Positions 45,936 to 57,109 are shown, counted from the stretch's first letter. The stretch: DNA of 64,000 nucleotides from Paraspadella gotoi (GCA_051294375.1 JBJCIZ010000207.1:6731-70730), one strand, 5' to 3'. Numbers and translations are program-made. Notes: a model not told the origin generated them from the letters alone.

Positions 45936-47093
45936 TTATTTGATTAATAAAATCAATAAAGTAAATAAATAAATAGATAATAGAATTATGAATAAATGAT
46001 TTAATTAAAATTTCATAGGAATAAATTAACAAATTAAATATTCTTTTATTTAAAATAAAAAAAAAGAATAAATTGAGTGAATGAATGCATTAAAGAAAAA
46101 GATATAAAATATATGCTTATGTACAACTTATTAGATAAAATAGATATAACAGAACCAAATTTTTTGAATAAAAAAATATGTTAATAAAAAAACCAATGGC
46201 AGCTTGATAAACGCTTCAGAATTTACAATATCTAAATTTGAAAAAAAAAGAACAATTTTTTGGAAGCAATAGAAAGGTTTTAATTTGGCAAAGAACCTTT
46301 TGATTTTCGCCTATAAAAACAAAAAGGCACAAGAAGGCGAACGCGCAACGTTTTTTTGCGCCTCCGCATTCGCCCTCCCTTCTCCCCAATTTTTGACTCT
46401 TGTCCAAGTTTCGCCACCTCAAAAAACATGCGCCTCTGCGCGTTTTCCACTCCGCCTCCCGGATCGCGTCTGCATCTTTGGTTTTGACGCTCGTGGCGGC
46501 CGACGCGTGCGTTCCCGGCGCGGAATAAAAGTTCAACGTCCGCGGAGTACGCGGCGGACGACCATCGCGATCGAGACGGCCCAAATAATAGGGAAAAGTT
46601 TTACAACCGATTCAGTCGCGAAAAAACTAATTTGCATACTGTAAAAAAAATATGGTAGTAAATACTCTTATATTATGGTTTTATAACCGGGAGGGGTTGC
46701 CTAAACCAGTGGTAAAACAAAATGATCAAATACAGCTTTGTTAAAACTCATTTGCATAAAGTAGCTATATATTTTTTTATAATATTGTATATTCAGTCTT
46801 ATGATAATTTAAAAAAAAATTATTTCAAATAATAGCTAACTGATGTACCAATGACATGCAATGCATAAAATAAAATATTTGTTATTCTTTAATCCAAAAT
46901 TTATTTTCAACAAAATATGAAAATATGCATTTTTTTAAAAAAATGTTTTTTTAAAAATTGTAATTATGCCAACTGTCCTCGGTGCACTGATTACAAATAT
47001 ATAAATTTTTTTTAAATATGACTACTATATTATGAAATATAACCCTTCGAAACCTTAAAAAATACAGAAAAACGCCCTTAATTCAAACTTTAG
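45936..47093. other. AT-rich stretch with GC pocket at 46,340-46,590
   Basis: The pocket has a 119-codon plus frame (46,285-46,644) and a 122-codon minus frame (46,584-46,216). Neither is recognised and both are partly low complexity. The rest is AT-rich. Confidence 0.35.
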
Positions 47094-47340
47094 TGGAGGA
47101 TAGTATTTTTAGTAGAAAATAATTCGACGCCAAGGTGAAATTGAAGAATTTATTTAGTGAAACATCGAAGGGGAAGAAATAATAATAATGAGGGCGAGAA
47201 TAAAATAACAATGACTTTTATATGAACTACTTTGTTTATCAAAGTAGGAATGTAAACGAGAATGGAATTTTAGGCTGAGAGAAATATTATTTACATTTTT
47301 GTAATTTACTGAATTCTTTCTCCCAATCTTCACTCGCCCA
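47094..47340 (-). repeat. LTR-like direct repeat, left copy
   Basis: A ~247-bp segment almost identical to 63,529-63,777, in the same orientation. Its ends are TG...CA. On the minus strand it has a TATAAAAG box and, further on, AATAAA, as an LTR should. No polypurine tract is evident before it on the minus strand, so it could also be a solo LTR. Confidence 0.55.
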
Positions 47341-48141
47341 TGTTACCAAAATTTCAAAACAATTAAAATAATATTTCTAAATTTGATACTATAAAAATAC
47401 TCAGGGTTAAAAAAAAATAAAATTTTAAGCCAAAATAACACTATAAATTTCACAAGGTGAGACATTAATTGTAACAGTCAATGAAATCGCGAATATATAA
47501 AAGGGAATTAATTTCAAGTTTCATTTCACATACTTTTTCAAAAAATAATTTTCATAAGCTAACAATTCTTGATTTAATCCCAAAAAAATGTTTTTCCAAC
47601 TACTTTTCTTTTTCTCGGTAAGTCGATGCTCTTTTTTTTTTATGTAAAAATTCACGTTGTCAAACTTTTTTGTAAAACAAAAGCCGTATGAAAAATGCAT
47701 TATGCAGACGAAAATAGATATTCAATGCAAAACAATTCAAATATAAAATCATAACCGACGAATTCAATTTTTTAGAATAATTTTTTCTAATGCACAAATA
47801 AGTCGTATTCGAATTGCAATAATTTTTAAACAATAATTCAAAACGGAAATAAAATATCAATTTTTTTTCTATGGAAAAAAAACAAAAAAAAACTTTTACC
47901 ATTTATCGCGAAAAAAATTATTTCAAAATTATTTCAAAATTATTTCAAAATTATTTCAATAACGTTTAACATGCAATATTTATTTTTGATCAGTTATCAC
48001 AATTAATAAAATAACTTTTTTTCTCACACATATTTAGTTCCCCCTCTCACACATTAGGCTTATCTTAACACATTTAAGCGATCTAATCGCCATTAAGGTT
48101 AAACTTTTAGGCACAATATTCTCTCCGATCTTTCAATCTAT
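47341..48141. other. AT-rich stretch upstream of membrane-protein gene
   Basis: An 11-bp tandem repeat (AAAATTATTTC x4) lies at 47,915-47,960. Earlier exons of the gene may lie here or further left. None is visible. Confidence 0.4.
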
Positions 48142-48453
48142 ATGGTAGACACCTGCGAATCGGTAATGAATCATAGTGGAGTCGTGGTCGTTGTGCTAAA
48201 TAGGCCCAGGTACCCCTTTACTGTGACTATTACCCAATTCGTTGAAGAGATCGGCGAGGGTCTCACTGGCGGGCAGATTGTGGGAATCGCGGGCGGCGCC
48301 ATTCTTTTTCTCGTTGTCTTCACAGTGTTGGCGTGCATTTTCTGTCGCCGCTCTGGATGCCAAGTCCGGGCGGCGGCATTAAATGTCTGCCTCCCCAGAA
48401 TGCCGTCGTTTCCGGATCCTTCGAATTGCAACCTGTTGAGGCATAAGACATAA
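48142..48453 (+). CDS. Candidate exon with transmembrane segment
   Basis: An open frame of 103 codons. A short region with FTVTITQFVEE looks like the end of an extracellular domain. It leads into a 23-residue hydrophobic helix (GIAGGAILFLVVFTVLACIF, about residues 46-68) and a Cys-Arg-Arg stop-transfer signal. That is the pattern of a type I single-pass membrane protein. The true 5' limit and the donor site are not resolved; GGATGCCAA|GTCCGG is one possible donor. It is linked to the next exons by position, GC-rich codon use and strand, not by a proven splice. Confidence 0.5.
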   Translation: MVDTCESVMNHSGVVVVVLNRPRYPFTVTITQFVEEIGEGLTGGQIVGIAGGAILFLVVFTVLACIFCRRSGCQVRAAALNVCLPRMPSFPDPSNCNLLRHKT

Positions 48454-48642
48454 AAAAATTAATATATGTACTCTTAAGCTTAACCTATATCTCTCTTATA
48501 AGACAGGGCCTAGGGGATAGGGACCTTTTAGGACCCCTTTCTAATTGAACAATTGAGGAGGTATAACAAAATAATAGTAGGGAATAGGAGAGGTAAGGAT
48601 CCTAACTACTAATGATACAATAATCCACCCAGCTCATCATCT

Positions 48643-48734
48643 CTCTCGCCAATTCCGGCACACTCCCACCTTGCCGGATGAAAGTTCAATGCCCGGACAC
48701 AACAATCCGGGAAGAACTACGCCGGAGCGGTATG
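48643..48734 (+). CDS. Membrane-protein gene, cytoplasmic exon 1
   Basis: Acceptor ACCCAG and donor TATG|GTATGT. It encodes a short Pro/Ser-rich stretch (PDESSMPGHNNPGRTTPERY). The acceptor is the least certain part; the donor and its phase (1) agree with the next exon. Confidence 0.5.
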
Positions 48735-48812
48735 GTATGTATCATATGAATGTTTTTTACTCCCAACTTATTTGTAGTTGTATCCTTCTCATACCTCTCT
48801 CCCTACAGAAAG

Positions 48813-49007
48813 ATGGACAAACGGGACACTTCTCAGTGACCGAAACTCAGGGCCACATCATCATCGGGCCCTTCGAAGAGGCTCAGACGCCTGGCGCTAC
48901 CTCCAAGAAGTTCGACGAAGTACTCGAGAACTTCAAGGAGGACTACAAGCGCCAAGCCAGCATCATAGCGGGCGACTGGGGCCTAATCGGCGCTCTGATC
49001 CTGAACA
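48813..49007 (+). CDS. Membrane-protein gene, cytoplasmic exon 2
   Basis: Acceptor ACAGAAAG and donor GAACA|GTGAGT, a strong consensus; phase 1 on both sides. It encodes 65 residues with DGQTGHFSVTETQGHIIIGP and an acidic/basic helical part (FDEVLENFKEDYKRQ). It ends in GDWGLIGALILN, a short hydrophobic segment that continues in the next exon. The domain is not recognised. GC-rich codons contrast with the AT-rich introns. Confidence 0.7.
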
Positions 49008-49376
49008 GTGAGTCCAATTATCCTAATTTCAAAAAAAATCAATATTAGTAAAAAACAGGGCCCAATAGGAGCATTTTTCCCTGTTTTGAACTTTATCATC
49101 ACTTTAAAAGGTGAAGTTCAATCAAAATTGTATAAAAAATGTATAAAAATATATTTAATATAAAACTATTTGCTTTCATTTAAAATAGGTTAAAACTTTT
49201 TAAATTTTATATTTATTATTTTATTAATTATTATTTTTCAAGTAAATGATTACTGAAAACAATCCAATCGGTTTTTTATTTTAAAAAGACAATAAAAAAT
49301 AATTTGGTTTATTAACACAAAACTATTGGTTTATTTTTAAATAAAAAATATGAATGTTGGGCCCGTGGGTCCGCAG

Positions 49377-49460
49377 TTAGGGTTAGGGTTGAATGGGAGT
49401 TAGGGTTGGGGGAGAGGTATGGAGTTGAACAGAAGGCCTGGTTTAGGGTTAGGGTTGGGG
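49377..49460 (+). repeat. Interstitial telomere-like repeat
   Basis: TTAGGGTTAGGGTT, TTAGGGTT and TTTAGGGTTAGGGTT are separated by G-rich spacers. It is bracketed by two copies of GCCCGTGGGT. Confidence 0.8.
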
Positions 49461-51089
49461 GAAGAGCCCGTGGGTGATGCGTTCATCCCCGTGTCTCAAC
49501 ATCAGCCGCGAGCCTCTCCTCTAACTCACTACTTTTATCACTGGCAAGGTCGCTAGTGGGGGTACTGGCGACAACGCCAGGGCCCTAGCGATATCACCAT
49601 TGCGAAGTCACCAACCAACTAGAACCTGTCTCTGAAATAAGTTTACAGAAGCAAATCTTTGACTTCTAATTTAAAATGAAAAACTTTCATCTTTTTTATT
49701 TTCTGTCTTGACCTATTAATATTTTGTTATTAAATTTAATCATCTTATCTTTTTTTCATCACTTTTGTCTTGAAAAGGATCCTTTCCAGGCATCTGAGGA
49801 TCAATAAACTTCTTGAGGCCATCTTTTGTGATTGATTTCATCATCAGCGTTACATGCAAGTCAATTTGCATTTGGTGCACTGGCTATCTGCGCATTTAAG
49901 TGTTTTTAAATCTTAGCTTATTTTGTATTTTAAAGGGGGACGGCCACAAATCTTTCGTCATTTAAGAGCAAGCTTGAAGGTAAACATTGAAATAGGAAGA
50001 TTTAATGGTAAAAATTTAAACTATTTTTAATAATAAACAAATACTGAAAATCTTGAAAAAAGATGCCTGTTAAATTAGTTAATAAAATATTTTTGAAGTG
50101 TAAACGTAAACTGTTTTATGAACTAAGGTTTTTTCTTAAAAACTTTTAAGAAATTTAATTTAATTATTAGAGAAAATTTGAGGTTCAACAACGATTTGTT
50201 TCTATTTTTAATTTTATTGAACCTCTAATTTTCACTATTTTTTAACAACTCGTGCAACAAAAAAAAAGGATTATTACAATATAATCTTTATATCTATAAG
50301 AGTAAGCTATGTATATAGAATTTTTTTATGAACAAAATAAAATTTAATATAACTAGTCACTAAACCCAAATACTAATTAGCCGAGCTAAAAAACACATTC
50401 TCTCAAGGAAATTTAACATTATTGCCCAGAGCCAAAGTTTAAAAAAAAATTTTAAACTTTGGGGGTAAAATATGGGTAAAAAAGGGAGATGAATTTGGAT
50501 ATTCTTTCAATCAAAAACCCATACTTACCTTTTATTTCATCCGTTTCAGTCTCTATCACGCGTGGCTGTTTTTTGCTTTCTTTATTTCTTTCTCTCTCGC
50601 TCTCTCTCTCTCTCTCTCTCCCGCGATTAATCAATAGTGGAGATCCTGATTATTATTATTAGTAAGAAAGTAAATAAAATCGCCGGCCGAATTCTTTAAA
50701 AATTCCAATGCCCGCTAAGAAATATTTTGCTCCCTCTGTTCAAACGCCGGTCGCAAAACGTTACCTTATTTGGAAGTATTTTTAGAATTGTTTACTTTAC
50801 AAATGTAAACCAAATTTTCTCTCTCTCGCCGTATAAAAATGAATGCCACTTTGTACAATTAGCCAATTCGATTCCATTCGCTTTTCTGATTTCAATAAAT
50901 CGATTCATCTCATTTTGTTCGCCATTTTTATCTCGACCACCTCCACTCAATATTGTTTATTATTTATTGACTCCCTATCTTTCTCTGATATCAATACTCA
51001 ATTCTGAAGCTTTGAAATTTTATTTATCAATTTTACTATTTTATCTGCAAAATTTTACCAAAATTTTTTCAAAAAATTTGTAATTTACG

Positions 51090-51121
51090 CTGATGAAGAT
51101 ATGACTTCGTCGAAACATGTC
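51090..51121 (+). ncRNA. Hammerhead-like ribozyme motif (copy 7)
   Basis: CTGATGA, a short stem II (GAC-UUC-GUC) and GAAACATGTC. Stem I can pair TAATTTACG with CATAATTTA imperfectly. It lies inside the 2.7-kb intron of the membrane-protein gene. An ATAAATAAAAC tail follows. Confidence 0.55.
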
Positions 51122-51688
51122 CATAATTTACTATGAAGATAAATAAAACTTTACCATTGCCAAAACAAACCAAAGACTTTTACTTATTCTGAATTAAATG
51201 TTTGCAAATTTAAAATTAGTGATTACAAAAAAAATCAGAATAAAATTTTTAGCAAAATTAAAAAAAAAAAATTTTTTTGCGGTATTTGCTCGTTTCAGGG
51301 CTAAGAAAGAAAAAAATATTAAAGTTCAATCATTAATTGTACTTTAAAATGGGTAAAAAAAGAATAAAAAACTAATTAATTATTGTTTATTTCAGTTGGA
51401 TAATAATAAACTAAAAAAATTATTGGAAATTCTAAAAAAAGCTAAAAATGCTCATTCAGGGCCTGGTAGTCAAGCGATATCGAGGTTTGCGACGGTTTTT
51501 GACCTTAACATCAGATTCCCTACCCCCATATTGGTATAGTTAGCCTGTCCCAACAGTAAAAATGCTAGCTTTATATTTTTTTGAAATGTTTTAATATTAG
51601 TACACACACGAATTAATTGTAATTCATATGATTAGTATTAGAATAATCAATTGCATAGTCATGACCATTTTCTATTTCACTCTTACAG

Positions 51689-51765
51689 CCTTGATCACCG
51701 CCCTTCGTCAATGCCTTCGGAAGAAGGATCCCGACGGCTTCTTCTGGCTGGAAAAGGTCTACTAT
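51689..51765 (+). CDS. Membrane-protein gene, penultimate exon
   Basis: Acceptor TCTTACAG and donor TACTAT|GTGAGT. The phase (1 in, 0 out) fits both neighbours exactly. It encodes 25 full codons: a helix (LITALRQCL), a basic KK, and DPDGFFWLEKVYY. Confidence 0.7.
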
Positions 51766-51854
51766 GTGAGTATAATAATGATTGAATAATATATATTAAT
51801 CAATTATACAGTGAAATTTACAAGTGGTCACCCATTCTCTAATTCGTTCTACAG

Positions 51855-51902
51855 CCACGGCAAAGACCCGGCACAAACGCCGTGCGCGTCTCCCACGTCT
51901 GA
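51855..51902 (+). CDS. Membrane-protein gene, last exon
   Basis: Acceptor TTCTACAG, phase 0, then 15 codons and TGA. The protein would end in RVSHV. A Ser at -2 and Val at the terminus fit a class I PDZ-domain ligand. The gene ends 257 bp from the end of the convergent retrotransposon pol on the other strand. Confidence 0.65.
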   Translation, partial: PRQRPGTNAVRVSHV

Positions 51903-52158
51903 ACGCCGATTAAAAAAAAAACAAAAGACACGCGCAATTCATCATTTATCATTAAATTCGCCAATATAATCTCATCCATTGAATTTGTTTCTAATAATTA
52001 TTTGTCACATTTATTTAATTAAACAAGTAAAACGATTTGGTATTTACTCAAAATATTCCAAAAAAAATCCGAATAGTCAGCAATTTGCAACGAAATACAA
52101 CGGTATCTAGTGAAAAATAAGAATACAAAATTCAAAATCCCACATTTACGATATTGTC

Positions 52159-53134
52159 TCATTCGGCGAAAATAAGATGAATTGCATCAATAGCGATCCC
52201 TGCATTTGCAGAAGCAGAGCGGCGAGCAGCCAAACGGGTAAGAGGCGGTCCGCAGGCGGGCATGGCACGGCGGTCCAGCGTTCTCATTTTGTCAACCATT
52301 TTGATGAGGCTCTCTCTGGACAAGTTTGAACGAATAAGATGATCTCCAGGGAATACTTTAAATTCACCAGAGACTAGAGAATGGCACTTGAATGAATTCG
52401 TTGCTATTTTGGCAACTATTTCCCACGCATCTTGATCCACTTTCCTTTGAATTTTTTGTGGAGAACCAAGGAAAAATGAAGTTTTCTTCTTCATGACTAG
52501 ATCTCCAATTTTTAGATGGATGTAATATCTCTCGGATTTTCGCGTTTCCGGCGTTGAAGGAACGGTTCACATCATGGCGCAAAATGTCATTCTGAAGTCT
52601 TCTCCTTGCTTCCAATGTTTCTCTCACACTCTTTGCCGGCGCCGTCACGCCACTAGATGGCAGTTCTCCGTCCGTGTCAAACAGGTTTGCAGATGAACGA
52701 CAAAAATGGACGTCAGAGGGACTTTTTCCAGATAAAATATCTGTACATGTTGAATTGTAAACAACTCTAGCTTCGCCGACGAGAGAATGAAATGGAAGAT
52801 CTGGTTCATGTTCTTGTAATTTGAGCATTATTCTCGTAATAGAATTGATGAATCTCTCTACTTTAGACTGACATCTTGACACATTTGCCAATCCATGTAT
52901 CAACTCCACTCCATGTTGACTAAGGATATTGGCTGAGGGAGTGTTTGATTTACAAAGAGCATTGTCAGCATGGATGCGACGAGGTAAACCACTTCACTCT
53001 TGTCTTATCTTCATTAGACAATCCACTACTTCTTTGTCTTGCGTAGATTTTGTAGGATATGCCCATGCATATCTGGAGAAGAGGTCCACAGCACAAAAAA
53101 TGTACGGAAATGCAGCATCATTGTGGAAGGGTCC
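52159..53134 (-). pseudogene. Integrase core and C-terminal fragment
   Basis: Core motifs IHADNALCKSN and CQSKVERF give the second Asp and the Glu exactly 35 residues apart (D-35-E). An in-frame stop precedes the second Asp, and a frameshift near 52,490 precedes the C-terminal part. That part has GEFKVFPGDHLIRS, typical of the pol end in this group. Confidence 0.88.
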
Positions 53135-53713
53135 TTAAAAGTCAATTGCAACGGAGTTTCCTGGCTCCATGGGTGTCTGCATCCCTCCTTCATCTCTGGA
53201 ACCTTTTTGGTGATTGATCTGAAGGCAGATTGCACAATTTCTGATGTATGTAGAAATCTTCTCTCTCATTCCTTGAATGTAGTAACTTTTTCCCAAAGTT
53301 TTTAATGTTCGATTCACTCCAGCATGAGTTGCTGCAGGATCACGATCTCCAAACAACCAACAATGATCAAAACCTTGATTGACCGCAGCAAATTTTGTTT
53401 CATGAGTCTTACTCAAAAGACGATGAAATTCCATCTCAGACACAACAAGGAGAAACTTGATTCCTCCATCAGGGGCTGTCCACAGCGCGCAGTAGCACTC
53501 CCTGATTACTGATGATGAAGAGACTGCGGTGACGAAGGAATGCCAAAGTCCCCATAGATAAAAGCAAAGCTTCATGTTATCTGGTAACTTCCTCTTTTCC
53601 TTCAAATAATCAATTTTTTCACTCACATCAGGCGCCTGTTGCATTTCCAAGATTTTCTGGAGAACTTTGTCTGCAAAAACTGGAACTTCCTTGGCTTTAA
53701 TTGGCTCATCCAC
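53135..53713 (-). pseudogene. Integrase N-terminal (HHCC) fragment
   Basis: The frame includes the zinc-binding part THAGVNRTL...YYIQGMREKISTYIRNC and CAICLQ. It then reaches SVAIDF, which holds the first catalytic Asp, before the frame stops. Confidence 0.85.
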
Positions 53714-54018
53714 AACTTCGTCAACTTCCTCAGTGTGGCCTGAAGCTACATCTTTATCTGAGAGTTGAACAATTGAGACTGTCCAAGGGGCAAGAAGACC
53801 TTTCCACTTCTTGATTTCAGCTTTCTGCGACGCCTTGTCACTCTTACTGTGAGTAGCACCATTTGAAGAGATGGAATAGCTCCTTTTGTCTAATTCCTTC
53901 TCTATTAGACTGTCCGGATCCCAGTCATCTGATGAAACACTCTACTTTGTCACCGACTGCCGACGGAGGGTGTGCCGGATCAGTGGAATCATTTGCCGGA
54001 AAATGCGTCCACTCAGTG

Positions 54019-54483
54019 TCATCCATATCGCGGAGTCGGGTCCCGGCTGGACATTTCAATGGGGAGAAAATAGAGACAGAGATAAGAGCTTAACAAAAAT
54101 TGAGATAATTCATCTGAAATACTTTTATTCAGAAGTGATTCAAGCGGAACTTTTTCTCCTTTACCATTCAGAATCCTGCCTTGGAGAAATCTTCTGTCAT
54201 AAGTACCATCTCCTCCATCATTTTCTTCCCATCTGCTCACAACATCAGCTGGATTTGCTCTAGATTCAATAAAAGAAATCTTGAAGTCAAAACTCTGAAG
54301 ATAGATGATTCTTCTCACAAATGCATCATCGACTTTGTCCAGGTTAGCCCATCTTCTCAACACTTGACTATCAGTATAATGTAGAATGGTCTCGCAGTGA
54401 AAAATAGCTAAATCTTTGAACTGTTCATAAAGAGCCAAAAACTCTTTATAAAACGTTGGCAAACTTCTTTTTGCGGGAACCAA
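54019..54483 (-). pseudogene. RNase H fragment
   Basis: It contains FYKEFLALYEQF, the catalytic-Asp motif YTDSQVLRRW, and the closing NPADVVSR motif of Ty3/gypsy RNase H. The first Asp region (LTDGSQHAIG) lies upstream near 54,600 in another frame. Residues after the motif are out of frame with the integrase. Confidence 0.88.
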
Positions 54484-54993
54484 AGTCTTTGAATAACATT
54501 GGACAATGTAGAGTTGCCTCTTGTCTCCATCAGCGCCTGCTGCAATCTCTGCTGAAGTTGAAAAAGTTTTGCAGAATCACAGATCCAATGGCATGCTGAG
54601 AGCCATCTGTGAGCACAATCAGCTCATCTTCAAGCTTGGTTGAGGGAACTCTCACCTCCCAAGCTTTTCATCCAGAAGTACACTTTTTGCTTTTTCAAAT
54701 GCTGTTTTGTGGATTTCCAGTGGCTTGAACTTGTCTTTCCTTTTGCTAAATCACGCAATGGCCCAAGTGCTTCACTCAGCTTAGGGTTGCAAGCTAGGAA
54801 CCAAGAGAAAAAAGCAAGCTTAGAAATAAGGTCCTTCCTTGAGTCAGGAAAGGTGAGTTTAGCAATCTTCTCATCTTCTCCCCTGACATTCCTTTTGCTC
54901 CTTCTGAGACTTCATGCCGAGAATCCTCAGTTTGGTCCACTCCCATGTCACTCTTCTTGGCAGACAAAAGCAGGTTATAGGTTGAGCAAATAG

Positions 54994-55449
54994 CTAGGTC
55001 AGAGGTAGATCTGCATCCAGATGTTGCTTCATGTTCTTGGAGTAGGTAGATGTGTCATCAATGAAGGGCTTGCATCTTTTGTGAATGTCAAAAACATTCT
55101 CCACCCATTGTTGAGCATACCCAGGACCAACACTGATCCCCATTGGACATCTGAGGTATCTGAAGAACTTTCCCAGAACAAAGAATCCAGTGAACTTTTT
55201 AGATGAATCTTCATCCATCAACAGTTGATGATAGAATCCGGCAGCATCCAAGTTGGAGAAAACTGTGTAATCACCACTGGCAATTTCCCTCCTGAACTCT
55301 TCCATTTCAGGTAGTGGGAAGTGATGAGGCATCAGAGCTTGATTCATTTTTCTGTAATCAACCACCATTCTGCTCTTGGTGACCTCTCTCTTCTCTGTAG
55401 CAACATATCTGCTCTCCAGAATAGTGGATGTTTGACAGCCAACTATCAT
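54994..55449 (-). pseudogene. Reverse transcriptase fragment
   Basis: A 151-codon frame with RT landmarks: VVDYRKMNQ, then FSNLDAAGFYHQL (catalytic Asp), RCPMGISVGPGYAQQW, and a C-motif reading FIDD where most relatives have YVDD or YLDD. The C-terminal thumb/connection (LGPLRDLAKGK region near 54,750) continues in other frames. Confidence 0.9.
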
Positions 55450-55560
55450 CTGAATTTGTCATCTCAGTAATGACTCCTTGTTTGAGAAGCTTGTCAATAT
55501 GCTGCTTGATAAAGGGATGATCTTTGCTCAACGAGGTTTCAAAATTCTCTTCACTTTTTG

Positions 55561-56390
55561 CAATATGCTAGATATTTATCAACAGAATTGATTAAATTTA
55601 AACCCTAAAGACAAAGTGGCTGGAACTACGGATTACTAAAATCAACTCTGCTGCATTTCTAAACAAGAATTGGGTATAATTTTTTGCTACTTTTAATAAA
55701 AAAAAATTAATGTCCAATTTTTGTCCATTTTGACTTTTGTCTTGAGATTTGAACATCAGGAATCATTGAAGAAATTTTTTTACTCCGGATTTCGGGTACT
55801 TTCTCATCTTCTTTATACCTCTGACGTGGTTCATTTGGGCCGTTGGTCATCACATTGTTTACCTATGAATTAATTTTTAAATTGACTAGTCAAAAAATTT
55901 ACATTTTTACATTTTATTACAAATTTGTTAAAACGAAAATACTTCAAAATGTCCAAAATCTAATCAAATATTCCCTTTCAACGGTGCTTCTGGTACCGCT
56001 CTAAAAAATTAGGGGCAAAAAATTTAATAGTTTTGCAAGCAATTAAAATTTTTTAAATCAACTTTTTAATTTGTGAGGTTGTGAGGTGCCGTTTTATTTG
56101 AACTAAAAACTCGGTTTTTGACTTATTTTAATAGTTTTTAAATAGATGAGAAATATACTAAAGGTTCACAAAATTAAAAAAACGCGCATTCTTTTAAAAT
56201 GTAATGGAAAGCGTCAGTAATTTTCGCTCTCATCGACAGGTTTTGCGAAAAAAATTTCCCGCAAAAATCTGTCGATTTTTTAAAATCTGTAGCAACGCAA
56301 ACTTTGAAAAAAATCATACGCTAACTCAATTATTTTCTTTCTTACATACATTTAAAGATTTATACATCCAGTATGATATAAATGCAAAAA
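55561..56390. other. AT-rich stretch, nothing recognised
   Basis: It separates the RT piece from the upstream remnants of the retroelement. No frame of note. Confidence 0.5.
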
Positions 56391-56755
56391 AATGAGTGAG
56401 AAAGGAGAAAAAAGAGAAGAAAGAAAGAGAGAGCATAGGTGAAAAAAAAGTTGGCAGGAGAAGAAAAAAGAGGGGAAAGAAATTAATATTTGGGGAAAGG
56501 GGGAGAACGAAAACCAATTAAGAGAAAAAAGATAAGAAGAGGGAAGAAAGAGAATCAGAGAGGGAGAGAAAAAGTAGAGATAGAGAGGAAAAAGAAATAA
56601 AGTGTAAAGAAGAAAAAGAAGGGATGAAACAGAGAAATTTATGAGGAGCAGAAAGTCGGAGAAAGGGAGAGAAAGACAGAGAGAAAGAGAGAAAGAAGGG
56701 ACAGAGAGAAGGTTCAAGAGAGAAAAAAATAGTGGAAAAATGGAAAAAAAAAAAA
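56391..56755 (+). repeat. ~360-nt purine-rich strand
   Basis: Almost all A and G on the plus strand (GAGAGAAAGA-type), with only scattered pyrimidines. Any ORF through it is low complexity and not coding. Confidence 0.9.
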
Positions 56756-57109
56756 TTTTAAAAAATATAGCTTGCCCGTTTTTTTGGCCTAAGCTGTATG
56801 TATATCCTAAAAAAAGGGCATAGATCTGCCGAGCAATTTAATCTTTAAAAGTTGCCTTACCAATGAAAAATCGTTTTAAGTTTTCATCTTAAGGTAAAAG
56901 AAATTATGTCTTACCGTATTTTGAAAGCATTAGAAATTCAACCCCAGTGAGTTCAATGTTATAAGGAGAATAATAACTATAGCGCAACCGTTTTTTTTAA
57001 ATAAAGCGTGTTTTATATTAATCAGTGGAAACAAAAAGAATAATAGTTATATAGTTTCAAATTTTATTGTTGAAAATACCCGAATAGAAATCACTGCCAA
57101 AAGGGAATC

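Larger units (their letters stand above)
49008..51688 (+). other. Intron of membrane-protein gene (2.7 kb)
   Basis: GTGAGT...TCTTACAG. It holds a telomere-like TTAGGG patch (49,377-49,460), a (GA/CT)n tract at 50,585-50,625 and a hammerhead-like motif (51,090). No coding sequence was seen. Confidence 0.65.
52159..55560 (-). mobile_element. Ty3/gypsy-type retrotransposon pol (broken)
   Basis: Minus-strand pol remnant with domains in the order RT, RNase H, integrase. That order is typical of Ty3/gypsy and unlike Copia. Several frameshifts and in-frame stops separate the pieces, so no full polyprotein is encoded. It probably belongs to the same insertion as the gag/protease piece at 61-63 kb. 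It is described here as it stands, as a decayed copy. Confidence 0.9.

Noticed and set aside
46285-46644. 119-codon plus and 122-codon minus ORFs
   Set aside because: Both are explained by a local GC-rich pocket that lowers stop frequency; no domain or splice support.
52929-53305. Plus-strand ORFs over the integrase
   Set aside because: Shadows of integrase coding on the minus strand.
54640-54993. 117-codon plus-strand ORF
   Set aside because: Shadow of the RT connection region coded on the minus strand.
56352-56717. 121-codon Leu/Phe/Ser-rich minus ORF
   Set aside because: Translation of the purine tract's complement; low complexity.
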